Part shown: in pieces, positions 36,628-46,749 of the stretch
Numbering within the stretch: position 1 is the stretch's first letter
How the letters are laid out: each line of letters starts with the position of its first letter
Assembly: GCA_963830175.1 (NCBI GenBank)
Contig: CAWHKV010000009.1
Span: 600,892 to 664,891, forward strand
DNA from: JBBRBB01 sp963830175
GTDB taxonomy: Bacteria > Bacteroidota > Bacteroidia > Chitinophagales > Chitinophagaceae
Direction: 5' to 3'
Length of the DNA: 64,000 nucleotides
Translations under genes and position numbers: made by a program
Notes under the pieces: model-generated
What the model was told of the DNA's origin: nothing
The model's database searches: none
Seen by the model: only the letters and a program-made list of their open reading frames with translations

Positions 36628-38027
36628 TTAAAAGCTTAATTCATTTGCCAGCCGCTTCATTTCTATTTCAGCAGCTTTCGCGGCATAATTTAAATTTACC
36701 AGCCGGAAGCCTGCTTCTTCAAACGTTTGCTGTGCAATTTCAAAATCAACCAATGTGGCAACGTTTAGCTCGAACCTGCGCATAACCAATTCTAATAGTT
36801 GCGCGGCAAGCGAATAATTTTCTTTCGCGGTTTGTAATTGTTCTAAGGCATTTCTGTAAGACTGGTAAGACTTTACAGCGGCAGAAGCATTATCCCGCAA
36901 TAGAATATCTTTTTGTATCACAGCATTTTCCGTGTTTATTTCTGCAACGCGTTGCTGTCTTTTGTAACTGGAACCATTATAAATGGGAACCGATAAGTTA
37001 AGACCTACATAAACGGCCCATAACTTTCATTGTATAAATTAAACCCCCCCGAACTTTTAGACAGGTTAAAATTATATCCTGTATTTAAGCGTAGAGAAGG
37101 ATAACGAAGTGCTGCAGTTTCTTTTTCAATCAGTTCATTTATGCGCACCTGCCGGACTGCTGCGATAACCTCGTGATTGGTGGGCAGCTTTTCAAGAATA
37201 TTTTGAAGAAGAAGATGCTGGTCTACAATTATCGTGTCTGCAATAACTATTAAAGAATCAGGTTTTAAAGTTAGCTGCGTTAGCAGGTTTGTTTTTGCCT
37301 GTTCAATCACCAAAACCTGTGATGACCTTGTTTGAAGAAGCTGGTTAAGGTCTAATTGTGTTTGAAACAGGTCTGCATTATTTGCCAGCCCCACACTTTC
37401 TTTTGTCTCAATTAAGCTAAGTCTCTGGCGGGAGACCTCAATAGACTGGTCTAATGTAAGCAGGTAATTTTGCTGGCGAACAATATCATAATAATTGATC
37501 ATTACATCAGCTATTATATTTTGTATGCGTGCATTTAAATATTCCTGGCTCTGTTGCTGCAATTGTGCCAGTCGTTGTTTGGTAGTCTTAACACGCATAC
37601 CATTATATAAAAGCATGCTGCCTGTAATATTTGCTGTAAGGTTATTGCCCGTTGCGCCGCGCCTTTTAATGTTTGTGCCGTTGCTAAGCTTTTGGTTAAT
37701 ATCTGTTATTTGCTGATTGTCGTTAACCGAGCCCGTTACAAGCGGCAACCCCCCTGCATAGCCATAATTATTCAATTCTGTATTTGCCTCTACATAATTT
37801 TTTTCAAGCTCAATTTCAAGGCTGTTTTTTAAGGCGATGTTGATGGCTTCTTCGAGTGTAAGAATTTTTTGGGCATAAACTAAATTCCCAAAAACACTAA
37901 TCAAACAAACTAGTATTATAAGACAAATTATTTTTATAGGTACTGATATGCCTGGCGCTTTACGCACTGCAGTTGAACGTATTGCGACGCAAGGAACGAT
38001 GCCATGAAAATCTGCAGCCTGATCCAT
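36628..38027 (-). pseudogene. TolC-family outer-membrane efflux protein, single frameshift
   Basis: The first frame (38027-37005) holds a signal peptide (IICLIILVCLISVFGNLVYAQ), TLEEAINIALKNSLEIE and the first half of the helical hairpins. It ends at a stop just after YGPFM. The following frame continues VYVGLNLSVPIYNGSS and runs to 36628, with VMRRFELNVATLVDFEIAQQ, the second OMF repeat. One missing C in the CC at 37015-37016 (read as GGG CCN GTT) would restore one protein. The first N-terminal codons overlap repeat copy D; a GTG at 37967 is a possible real start. It is the outer-membrane exit channel for the RND pump encoded upstream. Confidence 0.85.
37979..38020 (-). repeat. dispersed repeat copy D (diverged)
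   Basis: On the minus strand the segment GGCTGCAGATTTTCATGG, CATCGTTCC and TTGCGTCGCA aligns with copies A-C but has 3-nt insertions and mismatches. It lies inside the 5' codons of the tolC ORF. Confidence 0.4.
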
Positions 38028-38042
38028 ACAAATAATTTTCTT

Positions 38043-41000
38043 TTATTCTGATATTTCTGTTTTATGCACCTTGTGTTTGCCTGACAAATAAGTGTACACT
38101 GCCGGTATTACAAATAAGGTAAGTAACAACGAAAACATAATGCCACCAACGATTACAATACCCAGTGGAATGCGGCTTGTTGCTGCTGCGCCGAGGCTAA
38201 GTGCAATGGGTAATGCGCCCAGCGATGTGGCCAAACTCGTCATTAAAATAGGACGCAGCCTTTGTGCCGATGCTTCTAAAACCGCCTGCATTTTGGGCAT
38301 GGCCTGTTCTCTTTTTTTATTGGCAAACTCAACTATTAAAATCCCGTTTTTTGTTACCAGTCCAATGAGCATGATCATACCGATCTGCGAAAAAATATTT
38401 AGCGTTTGATCAAATACATATAAACTTAACAACGCTCCTGCAAGTGCCAGAGGTACAGTGATCATAATAATAAGCGGATCGCGGAAACTTTCAAACTGCG
38501 CGGCAAGTACCAGGTATATTAAAAGTAAGGCAAGCATGAAAGCGAAGCCGGTGTTGGAGGAGCTTTCGGTATAATCACGTGAGGGTCCCGTGAGGGATGT
38601 TTGAAAAGTTTCATCCAGCGTTTCATCAGCTATTTTTTGCATGGCTTTTATTCCATCACCAATTGTTTTTCCTTCAGCAAGTGATGCGGAAATGGTTGCA
38701 GACCTGAACCTGTTATAATGATACAGGGTGGGAGGGCTGCTGCTTTCTTCCAGTTTTATTACTGCGCTTAAAGGAATGTTTTCGCCTCTGCTGTTGCGCA
38801 CATATAATTTTTCAATATCCTGTGGAGTACTGCGGTCGCTGCGTTCTACCTGGGCTATCACTTCGTATTGTTTGCCTTTCTGAATAAAATATGCCAGTCT
38901 TCTTCCACTGAATGCAGCCTGAACTACAGCAGCAACATCGGTAGTTGTTAAACCCAGGTCTTTTGCTTTAACCCGGTCTATAGAAAGTTGCAATTCAGGT
39001 TTATTGAATTTTAAATTGGCATCAACATTCTGAAAAGTTTTATCGTTGCGCGCTTTATCTAAAAACTGGGGAACGACCTCTGTTAACTTTTTAAATTCAA
39101 GATTTTGAATATTGAATTGTACGGGCAGACCACCGCGGGAACCTGCCCCAACGGCTATTGTTTGTTCCTGTATGGCAAACACCCGCGCATCTGGAAACCT
39201 GTAAAGTTTGCTGTTGATGTCATTTACTATTTCATCCTGGGTACGGTCGCGATATTCAGGATCAACCAAACCTACCCTTCCAAAAGAAGAGTTAAGTCCG
39301 CTTCCGCCAAACCCAGGTGTTGCATTAAAAACAAATGTTCTTTCGGGAACTGAATCGTGCAAAAAATTGGCAAACTTATCTGAGATGCGTTGCATGTAAT
39401 CGTAGCTGGTACCCTCGGCCCCGCTGAGACTGAAACGCACTGTGCTTTTGTCTTCCATGGGTGCGATCTCACTTTGCAGGTTATTAAAGATGTAATAGAT
39501 CATGGCACCGCACGCAATGATGATGATCCACGCTACCCACCGCACTTTCATAAACGCTGACAGCATTCTTTTATAACCGTTTTCCATGCCTGTAAAAAAC
39601 GGTTCGGTTTTATTATAAAACCAGCCATGCTGTGCATTTCTACGATTAAGAACTACATTTAATACAGGCGTAATAGTTAGCGAAACAAACGCGGAGATCA
39701 GAACAGCTGCTGCTACCACAATACCAAATTCACGGAACAGACTACCGACAAAACCTTCGAGAAATATTACGGGAAGAAATACTACAGCGAGTGTTATGGA
39801 AGTGGATAATACAGCAAAAAATATTTCTCTGCTGCCCTCTCTTGCTGCTTTACGAATGGGTAAACCTTCTTCAAGTTTTCGGAAAATGTTTTCGGTAACC
39901 ACGATGCCATCATCAACCACCAAACCGGTTGCAAGCACAATTCCTAGCAATGTTAATACGTTGATGGAGAACCCTGCGAGGTACATGATGAAAAAGGTAG
40001 CCACCAAAGAAATGGGTATATCAATTAACGGGCGAAGGGCAATAAGCCAATCCCTGAAAAAGAAAAATATTACCAGTACAACAAGCGTAAATGCAATGAA
40101 TAAAGTATCCTTTACCTCATCTAATGCGCGTCGCACATTTCGTGTAGCATCTATCAGCACATTGAATTCAATATCTGATTTATTAGTTGCCTGTATCTCT
40201 TCAAGTCTTTTATTAAATTCATCCGCTATTTCAATGTAGTTGGCGCCGGGCTGCGGAATAATAGCTACACCTACTGCATTAACGCCATTGTATTTCCAGC
40301 TAAATTCATAATTCTCAGGTCCAATTTCTACTTTAGCTACATCCTGCAGGCGAACAATTCCATCCAGGCTTTCAGATATTACCAAATCATTAAACTGCTT
40401 TTCAGAAGTTAGCCTGCCCACCGTACGAATATTCAGTTCAGTATTATTGCCATAAATTTTTCCCGCAGGTATCTCTACATTTTCCCTGTTTAGGGCAGTT
40501 TGAATATCAGTAAATGAAACACCATACGCATTCATTTTGTCGGGCTGAAGCCATATGCGCATGGCTGGTCGTTTCTGCCCGAAAATATTTACAGCGCTAA
40601 CCTGGTTAATGGTTTGAAACCTTTCCTGCAACACATTTTCTGCATAGTCACTCAGTTCAAGCAAGCCTTTTGTTTTGCTTTGAATGGCGAGCAGCAAGAT
40701 AAAATCCCCATTCGCATCTGCCTTGCTAACAACTGGTGGAGCATCAATATCCTGTGGCAGGTTTCTTTGTGCCTGGCTAACCTTATCGCGTACATCATTG
40801 GCGGCTGCTTCTAAATCCGCATCAAGGTTAAACTCTACAGTAATATTACTTGCACCTACCTGGCTTGATGAAGTGATGGTTCTAATACCCGGGATACCGT
40901 TGATCTGTTTTTCAAGTGGTTCAGTTATCTGTGTTTCAACAATATCGGCATTCGCACCCGTATAAGAAGTTCTTACATTAATAACCGGCGGATCAATAGC

Positions 41001-41114
41001 GGGGTATTCCCTTACCGCAAGAAATGTAAAACCAACCGCACCGAACAACAATATTACCAGGTTCATAACGGTGGCAAGAACCGGCCGGCGTAACGATAAT
41101 TCTGAAATATTCAT
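38043..41114 (-). CDS. RND multidrug efflux transporter (HAE1/AcrB-like)
   Basis: 1023 residues with the RND organisation: LRRPVLATVMNLVILL start, two large periplasmic loops and twelve transmembrane segments. The proton-relay Asp pair is in GLVVDDGIVVTENI, and the Pro-rich QRNLPQDIDAPPV motif is present. It pumps drugs, detergents or lipids using the proton gradient. The order in transcription is MFP, RND, TolC, with 47-nt and 15-nt gaps, so the three form one tripartite pump. Confidence 0.94.
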   Translation of the reverse strand: MNISELSLRRPVLATVMNLVILLFGAVGFTFLAVREYPAIDPPVINVRTSYTGANADIVETQITEPLEKQINGIPGIRTITSSSQVGASNITVEFNLDADLEAAANDVRDKVSQAQRNLPQDIDAPPVVSKADANGDFILLLAIQSKTKGLLELSDYAENVLQERFQTINQVSAVNIFGQKRPAMRIWLQPDKMNAYGVSFTDIQTALNRENVEIPAGKIYGNNTELNIRTVGRLTSEKQFNDLVISESLDGIVRLQDVAKVEIGPENYEFSWKYNGVNAVGVAIIPQPGANYIEIADEFNKRLEEIQATNKSDIEFNVLIDATRNVRRALDEVKDTLFIAFTLVVLVIFFFFRDWLIALRPLIDIPISLVATFFIMYLAGFSINVLTLLGIVLATGLVVDDGIVVTENIFRKLEEGLPIRKAAREGSREIFFAVLSTSITLAVVFLPVIFLEGFVGSLFREFGIVVAAAVLISAFVSLTITPVLNVVLNRRNAQHGWFYNKTEPFFTGMENGYKRMLSAFMKVRWVAWIIIIACGAMIYYIFNNLQSEIAPMEDKSTVRFSLSGAEGTSYDYMQRISDKFANFLHDSVPERTFVFNATPGFGGSGLNSSFGRVGLVDPEYRDRTQDEIVNDINSKLYRFPDARVFAIQEQTIAVGAGSRGGLPVQFNIQNLEFKKLTEVVPQFLDKARNDKTFQNVDANLKFNKPELQLSIDRVKAKDLGLTTTDVAAVVQAAFSGRRLAYFIQKGKQYEVIAQVERSDRSTPQDIEKLYVRNSRGENIPLSAVIKLEESSSPPTLYHYNRFRSATISASLAEGKTIGDGIKAMQKIADETLDETFQTSLTGPSRDYTESSSNTGFAFMLALLLIYLVLAAQFESFRDPLIIMITVPLALAGALLSLYVFDQTLNIFSQIGMIMLIGLVTKNGILIVEFANKKREQAMPKMQAVLEASAQRLRPILMTSLATSLGALPIALSLGAAATSRIPLGIVIVGGIMFSLLLTLFVIPAVYTYLSGKHKVHKTEISE

Positions 41115-41161
41115 TTACCAATCTGGGTTAAGACGAAACAGGCAGTTGCCTGCATTTAATT

Positions 41162-42220
41162 TTATTCAACTACTACCTCATTAAGCTTTTTTACAGCACT
41201 TACTGTAACAGGTGCATCCTGCCTTGCAAACAAAACTCCTGTTACAATAACTGAATCGCCGGGTTGCACACCGTTCAATATTTCCACTGTGCCAGATTGC
41301 CTGATGCCGGTTTCTATATTTGAAAACGATGCTTTGCCATTTTTTATAAGTATTACTTTATCTGATTGCGCGTCGGGTATTACTGCATTCGTTGGCACCA
41401 TGATGGCGTTATTTCTGTTGCTTGCATTCAGGTAAACTTTTACGAACGAGCCCGGATTTATAGTGCCCCTCGGAACTACCGCCCGTACCTTTAAATTCCT
41501 GGTAGTTAGGTTTGCCTGCGGCTCTGTGGCAACCACTACTGCAGTATTTTTTTCGCTTCCATTAGACCCCGTTGATTCAACCATTACAGTTAAGCCTTTT
41601 TTTATGAGGTCTCCATATTCTTCCGGAACTGTGAAATCAATTTTTACCTTGTCCATTTGTTGAATGGTAGAAATAATGGTTGATGGGGTTACATAGGCTC
41701 CGGGACTAACCTGCCGCAACCCGGCAACACCGGAAAAGGGTGCCCTTACATATGTTTTTTCAATTTGCGCCTGCGTGTACGCAATGTCTGAGCGTAAACT
41801 AATAACCTGGTTTACTGCCACATCATAATCAGCCTGGTTTAATCCTTTAATCTCCATCAGTTTGCTTAATCTTTCCTGTGTCTTTTCGGCAAGTTGTAAT
41901 GCTGCCTTCGATTTGTTTAACTGCGCACGCAGGTCAGCATCATTTATGCGCGCAACCAACGCACCTTTCTGAAGAAACGCGCCTTCGGGAACGTTAAGAT
42001 AGGTAAGCTTTCCACTGATTTCAGGATGCAACTCTGCATATTCGTTAGCCACGGCAGTGCCGTTCACCTCAATGGTATTATCTACCTGCGATTCAGCGGC
42101 AATAATTATTTCTACCGAAACAGGTTTTGGTTGCTGTTTTGGCGGTGGATCTTTTTTGTTGTTACAGGCAAAAACCGGTAAGAACATGAACAAGATTAAC
42201 CGAGCTTTATATGAAAACAT
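41162..42220 (-). CDS. RND periplasmic adaptor (HlyD/MFP), lipoprotein
   Basis: 352 residues with lipobox VFACNN (Cys about 19). It has a lipoyl barrel-sandwich domain flanking a helical hairpin (ALQLAEKTQERLSKLM), then the RAPFSGVAGLRQVSPGAYV lipoyl half and C-terminal beta-barrel. It bridges the RND pump and TolC. The 69-nt gap to the divergent hydrolase gene should hold the promoter. Confidence 0.93.
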   Translation of the reverse strand: MFSYKARLILFMFLPVFACNNKKDPPPKQQPKPVSVEIIIAAESQVDNTIEVNGTAVANEYAELHPEISGKLTYLNVPEGAFLQKGALVARINDADLRAQLNKSKAALQLAEKTQERLSKLMEIKGLNQADYDVAVNQVISLRSDIAYTQAQIEKTYVRAPFSGVAGLRQVSPGAYVTPSTIISTIQQMDKVKIDFTVPEEYGDLIKKGLTVMVESTGSNGSEKNTAVVVATEPQANLTTRNLKVRAVVPRGTINPGSFVKVYLNASNRNNAIMVPTNAVIPDAQSDKVILIKNGKASFSNIETGIRQSGTVEILNGVQPGDSVIVTGVLFARQDAPVTVSAVKKLNEVVVE

Positions 42221-42289
42221 GCTGTTTAGCTTAATTTTAAATTCGAATGCAAATTTAATCGATTATATATCTAAAGCCTATTTGAAGCG

Positions 42290-43267
42290 ATGAACGATGA
42301 AAACATATATATGAATAGAAAAATATTGTGCCCACAAAAACCCCCGGTAAGAAACATTCTGCTTTTTAAATCAACCTGGTTCATATTCTTTTTTGTGGTG
42401 GTGAGTTGTTTTTATTCAGAAGCACAAAAAAGTAACAGCCATTTGCATCAACAAGTTGAAAACCTTATTCAGGGGTTTCATGGTAAAATTGGCGTTTATA
42501 TTATTGACCTGAAAAATGGAAATACTGTTTCAATAAATGCGGATACAATTTTTCCCACCGCGAGTATGGTTAAGATTCCCATTATGATAGGTATAATGGA
42601 TAAAATTCAAAAGGGAGAATTAAAATATCATCAGCGTTTATTGTATACCGATTCTTTGTATTATGATGAAGGGGATGATATTCTTGCCTCATTAAAAGAC
42701 AGCAGTACCATTGAATTAAGCAAGGTTCTGATGCTTATGCTTTCAACCAGTGATAATTGTGCAAGCCTTTGGCTACAGGGGCTGGCGGGCGGCGGAAAAC
42801 GTATCAATGAATTATTAGACAGCCTGGGCATTCATGATACCCGCGTCAACAGCAGAACAAAAGGCCGCGAAGACAACCGAACACAATATGGATGGGGGCA
42901 AACCACACCGCGGGATATCGCAACAATTATGCAGCACATTGTTCAGGGAGATTTAATGAATAAAGAGGTGAGTGGACGCATGCTTAAATTATTAGGCAGG
43001 CAGTATTGGGATGAAGAAGCGCTTTCTCAAATACCACCAGGGGTTTTTGTTGCCGATAAAAATGGTGCTGTAGATGCGAGCAGAAGTGAAGTGGTATATG
43101 TAAACGGAAAGCATCCTTATATTTTTTGTATTGCCACAAAGCAAAACATCGATACAACCTGGTTGCCGGGTAATGAAGCATGGGTGTTGACCCGAAAACT
43201 TTCCGCCATGCTCTGGAATTATTTTAACCCCGGTATTAATTATGTTGCACCTGCTGCGTTACAATAG
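42290..43267 (+). CDS. class A beta-lactamase-like serine hydrolase
   Basis: 325 residues. A hydrophobic leader at about 22-46 suggests export. The active-site tetrad is SMVK (92-95) in PTASMVKIPI, and SDN (154-156) in STSDNCAS matches the SDN loop. The third motif reads DKNGAVD rather than the usual KTG, so beta-lactamase activity is uncertain. It could be a PBP-like peptidase or esterase. The ATG at 42311 (residue 8) is an alternative start. Confidence 0.8.
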   Translation: MNDENIYMNRKILCPQKPPVRNILLFKSTWFIFFFVVVSCFYSEAQKSNSHLHQQVENLIQGFHGKIGVYIIDLKNGNTVSINADTIFPTASMVKIPIMIGIMDKIQKGELKYHQRLLYTDSLYYDEGDDILASLKDSSTIELSKVLMLMLSTSDNCASLWLQGLAGGGKRINELLDSLGIHDTRVNSRTKGREDNRTQYGWGQTTPRDIATIMQHIVQGDLMNKEVSGRMLKLLGRQYWDEEALSQIPPGVFVADKNGAVDASRSEVVYVNGKHPYIFCIATKQNIDTTWLPGNEAWVLTRKLSAMLWNYFNPGINYVAPAALQ

Positions 43268-43353
43268 CGCGTTAAAATATTCTATTAAATATTACTTATT
43301 GTAATTACAACCAATTTCAGTTTTATCTTTCTCGCACAAATAGAAAATAATTA

Positions 43354-44148
43354 GTGCCTGCGGTTTTCGTAAAAAATATTTCCATAACCTTTTTTGTGGT
43401 CGTTTTCAGCTTGTTGTTTTTATCACAGGGTAATGGCCAGGCGGTCTCACTTCATGGAACGGTGTATGACTATTTTAGTAAAAAACCGCTGGATGCAGTA
43501 AGTGTATTTACCACAACCGGGAAATTCGCAATAACCGACAGCCTGGGCAAATATGTGATACCGGTTACCGACAAAGATTCTGTTTGGTTTAGCTATCTTT
43601 CAAAGAATACACAGAAATACCCTGTAGACACCATTTCTAACTACATGAATTTTGAAGTGGCTTTGTATGTTGATGTTGCGTGGCTGCCTGAAGTAAAAGT
43701 TTTTGGAAGAGATTACCGGCTCGACTCTATACAAAACAGGGATAATTACGCCAAGATTTTTAATTACAGAAAACCCACATTTAAAACTACGCAGTCAAAT
43801 CCATCGAATTATGTTCCCGGAAGTGTTACTGCCGGTTTAGACATTGTTGAGCTGATAAATATGTTCAGGTTTAAACGTAACCGGCAATTACAAAGCTTCC
43901 AGGATCGTTTACTGCAACAGGAGCAGGATAAATATGTAGACCACCGGTTTTCTAAATTGTTTGTCAGGCAACTTACCGGCCTGGAGGCACCCGAACTGGA
44001 TACGTTTATGATAATCTGCAGGCCGGAGTATTATACCATTCTTTATATGAATGATCTTGAACTCGGATATTTTATACAGGAATGTTACCGGAACTATTTG
44101 CGCATTAAAAAAGAAGGCCGAATATCAGAACTGATAGAGAATTATTAG
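43354..44148 (+). CDS. exported protein with carboxypeptidase-regulatory-like domain
   Basis: 264 residues with a GTG start and a signal peptide ending near GNGQ. The N-terminal LHGTVYDYFSKKPLDAVSVFTTTGKFAITDSLGKY reads as a CarboxypepD_reg-like beta-sandwich. The C-terminal half is charged and probably helical. Its role is unknown. It is convergent with the AsmA gene. Confidence 0.7.
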   Translation: MPAVFVKNISITFFVVVFSLLFLSQGNGQAVSLHGTVYDYFSKKPLDAVSVFTTTGKFAITDSLGKYVIPVTDKDSVWFSYLSKNTQKYPVDTISNYMNFEVALYVDVAWLPEVKVFGRDYRLDSIQNRDNYAKIFNYRKPTFKTTQSNPSNYVPGSVTAGLDIVELINMFRFKRNRQLQSFQDRLLQQEQDKYVDHRFSKLFVRQLTGLEAPELDTFMIICRPEYYTILYMNDLELGYFIQECYRNYLRIKKEGRISELIENY

Positions 44149-44152
44149 TACC

Positions 44153-46654
44153 TCATTTTTTTTCTTTATCATCTTCCTCTTTGCTGTCTTTATCTTTTTT
44201 AAATTTCTTAAACAGGTCTAAGCCTACCTTTATAGTACCGTCTTTATCTGGCCGTGCCCTTAAATAAATGCTGGGACCAACACGTGCATTTACCCCCACA
44301 TTTTCTGGTTTATAGTCTTCCTCCTTTTTTTGCATGTTGCTAATAGGCACCTGTATACTAATGTCAGTATTGTCTTTTAGACTGTAAACACCCTCCACGT
44401 AAACTTTTAATACAGAGGATTCAATTTCCATCCGGTTAATGGTTATATCAAATCCATTTATTTCAAGTTTATTTTTCAGTTCGGCAAATTCAATCCTGCT
44501 TAGGTCCCTGTTTTTAAAGGCGAATTTTTGAATACGCTGAATAGGTTCAAAATTTATTAGGGCGCCTTTCTTAATGGAAAAGTCAACGACTCCTTTCATA
44601 GAGCCAGGCAATAAATCTCCCTTGTCATTCATTCTTACACCTACATTAATATTACTGTTTACAAGGCCCTGTATGTTGTTGTACTCTATACCTGTTTGAC
44701 CAAAATTATTGAACGAATAAAAAAGATTTTTCGCATCGATATTTTTAAACACAGCCTTTAAAGAAGCATCACGAAAATTGGCACTGTTTTCTAAAATTTT
44801 TGCAGAAACATCCATGCTGCCATTAGAATGTTGCAGGTAAGCGCGTTGAATCTGCCAGCTGTTTTCCTCAAATAATAATTGTGCGCGGGCATTGCGGGCC
44901 TGGAAATTTTTAAGCGAAATGGCTTTTGCCTGTAGGTCAAGCTGCAAGCTTCCTTCTTCAAGAATTTTATCGATTTGAAGCGTTGATGTGGTTTTTAATT
45001 TTTGTTTTTTACTAACCTGGCGATTTGATTTTTTCTTTGCAGCAAAAACGGCGGTAAAGTCGCTTAAGTTTAATGCTGGGGAATAAACAGAGCATATAAT
45101 ATCTGCTTTGCCAGAAACATTTGAAGAAAGACTACTGAGGTCATTCCCCTCAATATTTACTACGAAATGATTACTTTTTACATTGCATTGCAGGTTTTTA
45201 GCAAGCAGCCTGTTTTCTGAAAAAAGAATTTGCCCATTACATTCTGTAAACTGTAATCCACGGGGCTCATATTCAATTATACCATTTTCCATTTTAAGGT
45301 CAACCTCAAGCTTACTAAGCAATTGGGGATCGGTAATTAATGGCCCGTTATATTCAAGTGCCAGCTTGGCGTTTCCCTCAACGAACCTTATAGTTCTTAA
45401 AGAAAGTTGTTCATCCAGTTGGGGAAATGTGCATTGTGATTGAAATTGAAATTGCAGGTTTGGTTTAACAAGATTTGAAACAAGAATGTTTTGCCCGGTG
45501 AGCGCAATATCGCCCCACGTGCCTATAAAGCTGTTAAATTGTACCGATGAATTTTCATTAGAAATGGCAAGACTTTTATCCCTTTGATTTGTAAAGCTGC
45601 CATTAAAGGTGCAACTGTCTAATTCTGTTACCGGGGTAATCATTCGGGTAAGTGTAGTTGCAAATTGCACGTTAACCATGGGTGTGGTTTTGTATGCCAT
45701 CGGACCCACGATGTCTGCAATAATATTAACCGGTTTGGTTAATGTAACACTTCCAAGTTTTCCCTGCACGTTTTGCGGCAACATTTTTAATCCCTGTTCA
45801 TAAGGTAGATCTTTAGAATCTATATGCAGGCTGAACCGGGGCTCGTCTTTCAGGTAAAACTTCCCTTTTACCATAACCAGGTGGTCGTTAAACGAAACCT
45901 TGGTGTTTCCAAAAGCCAGGCTTCTTTCTTCTGCTTTATAGGTAAATTTCCAATCAGCTTTAACCACCTGGTTATTTAAATACGCTCCTTTTTCAAGGTT
46001 AAATCCCAATCCTTTTACAAGTACATCTTCATCCACGTCTATGGTATACACGCCATCTTTTTCTTTTATATCAGCATCCAGGTCTCTTATTTTAATTAGG
46101 TGCTTTTTATTCTTAATCTTATGTTCATTTAAGAACACCACATTTTTAATAGACAGGTTTTTTATAAGTAAAGATTTTTTATCACCGGAGGTAGTGTCTG
46201 TTTTTTTATTATTTTTTATAACATATGTATTATTATATCCATTACCATCTGTAAATATGTGAATCAATCCACCCTCAAGGTCAACTTTGCCAATCTGCAC
46301 ATGTTTCCCTATCAAATTTGTAAGCCCAAAACTTGCGCTGGCTTTTTTTAATTTTAGAAACGGAATATGATAAACAGAGTCAGTTATGCTGACATTTTGC
46401 AACACAACCGCAATTCGGGGAAAGGAAGACCAAACAGTTATATCGGCATTTTCTACCTTCACCTCACCCCATATATTAGCCTGGATCTGGGAATTAACCT
46501 GTGAAATAAATTTTTGTTTGTTTGCATTGATATAGATGCTGAGTATTGTAAGGAGAACAAGGTACAAGCCTATAAAAATCAATAAAACGTATGAGGTTAT
46601 GCGAGCCCATTTATGGCTTTTATAATAAGCCGAAGCCTGCTGAAATATATTCAC
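44153..46654 (-). CDS. AsmA family protein
   Basis: 833 residues with one N-terminal membrane segment (about 19-40). The long extracytoplasmic part is rich in beta structure, with AsmA-type repeats (VENADITVWSSFP, KKASASFGLTN, LEGGLIHIFTDGN) and a C-terminal AsmA_2-like segment (NNFGQTGIEYNNIQGLVN). The tail is highly charged and Lys/Asp-rich. AsmA proteins are involved in lipid transport to the outer membrane in E. coli; the role here is inferred. Confidence 0.8.
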   Translation of the reverse strand: MNIFQQASAYYKSHKWARITSYVLLIFIGLYLVLLTILSIYINANKQKFISQVNSQIQANIWGEVKVENADITVWSSFPRIAVVLQNVSITDSVYHIPFLKLKKASASFGLTNLIGKHVQIGKVDLEGGLIHIFTDGNGYNNTYVIKNNKKTDTTSGDKKSLLIKNLSIKNVVFLNEHKIKNKKHLIKIRDLDADIKEKDGVYTIDVDEDVLVKGLGFNLEKGAYLNNQVVKADWKFTYKAEERSLAFGNTKVSFNDHLVMVKGKFYLKDEPRFSLHIDSKDLPYEQGLKMLPQNVQGKLGSVTLTKPVNIIADIVGPMAYKTTPMVNVQFATTLTRMITPVTELDSCTFNGSFTNQRDKSLAISNENSSVQFNSFIGTWGDIALTGQNILVSNLVKPNLQFQFQSQCTFPQLDEQLSLRTIRFVEGNAKLALEYNGPLITDPQLLSKLEVDLKMENGIIEYEPRGLQFTECNGQILFSENRLLAKNLQCNVKSNHFVVNIEGNDLSSLSSNVSGKADIICSVYSPALNLSDFTAVFAAKKKSNRQVSKKQKLKTTSTLQIDKILEEGSLQLDLQAKAISLKNFQARNARAQLLFEENSWQIQRAYLQHSNGSMDVSAKILENSANFRDASLKAVFKNIDAKNLFYSFNNFGQTGIEYNNIQGLVNSNINVGVRMNDKGDLLPGSMKGVVDFSIKKGALINFEPIQRIQKFAFKNRDLSRIEFAELKNKLEINGFDITINRMEIESSVLKVYVEGVYSLKDNTDISIQVPISNMQKKEEDYKPENVGVNARVGPSIYLRARPDKDGTIKVGLDLFKKFKKDKDSKEEDDKEKK

Positions 46655-46749
46655 TGTTTGTTTTTATTTTGGGTGGTGTTTTATATAGCAATTTAGTTAA
46701 TTAAACACGAGAAGTCACCCTATAACTACGTAAAATAGAGCCAAACTGT

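Noticed and set aside
36398..36631. 77-residue plus-strand ORF
   Set aside because: Hydrophobic, low-complexity translation on the opposite strand of the basic ORF; no protein-like pattern.
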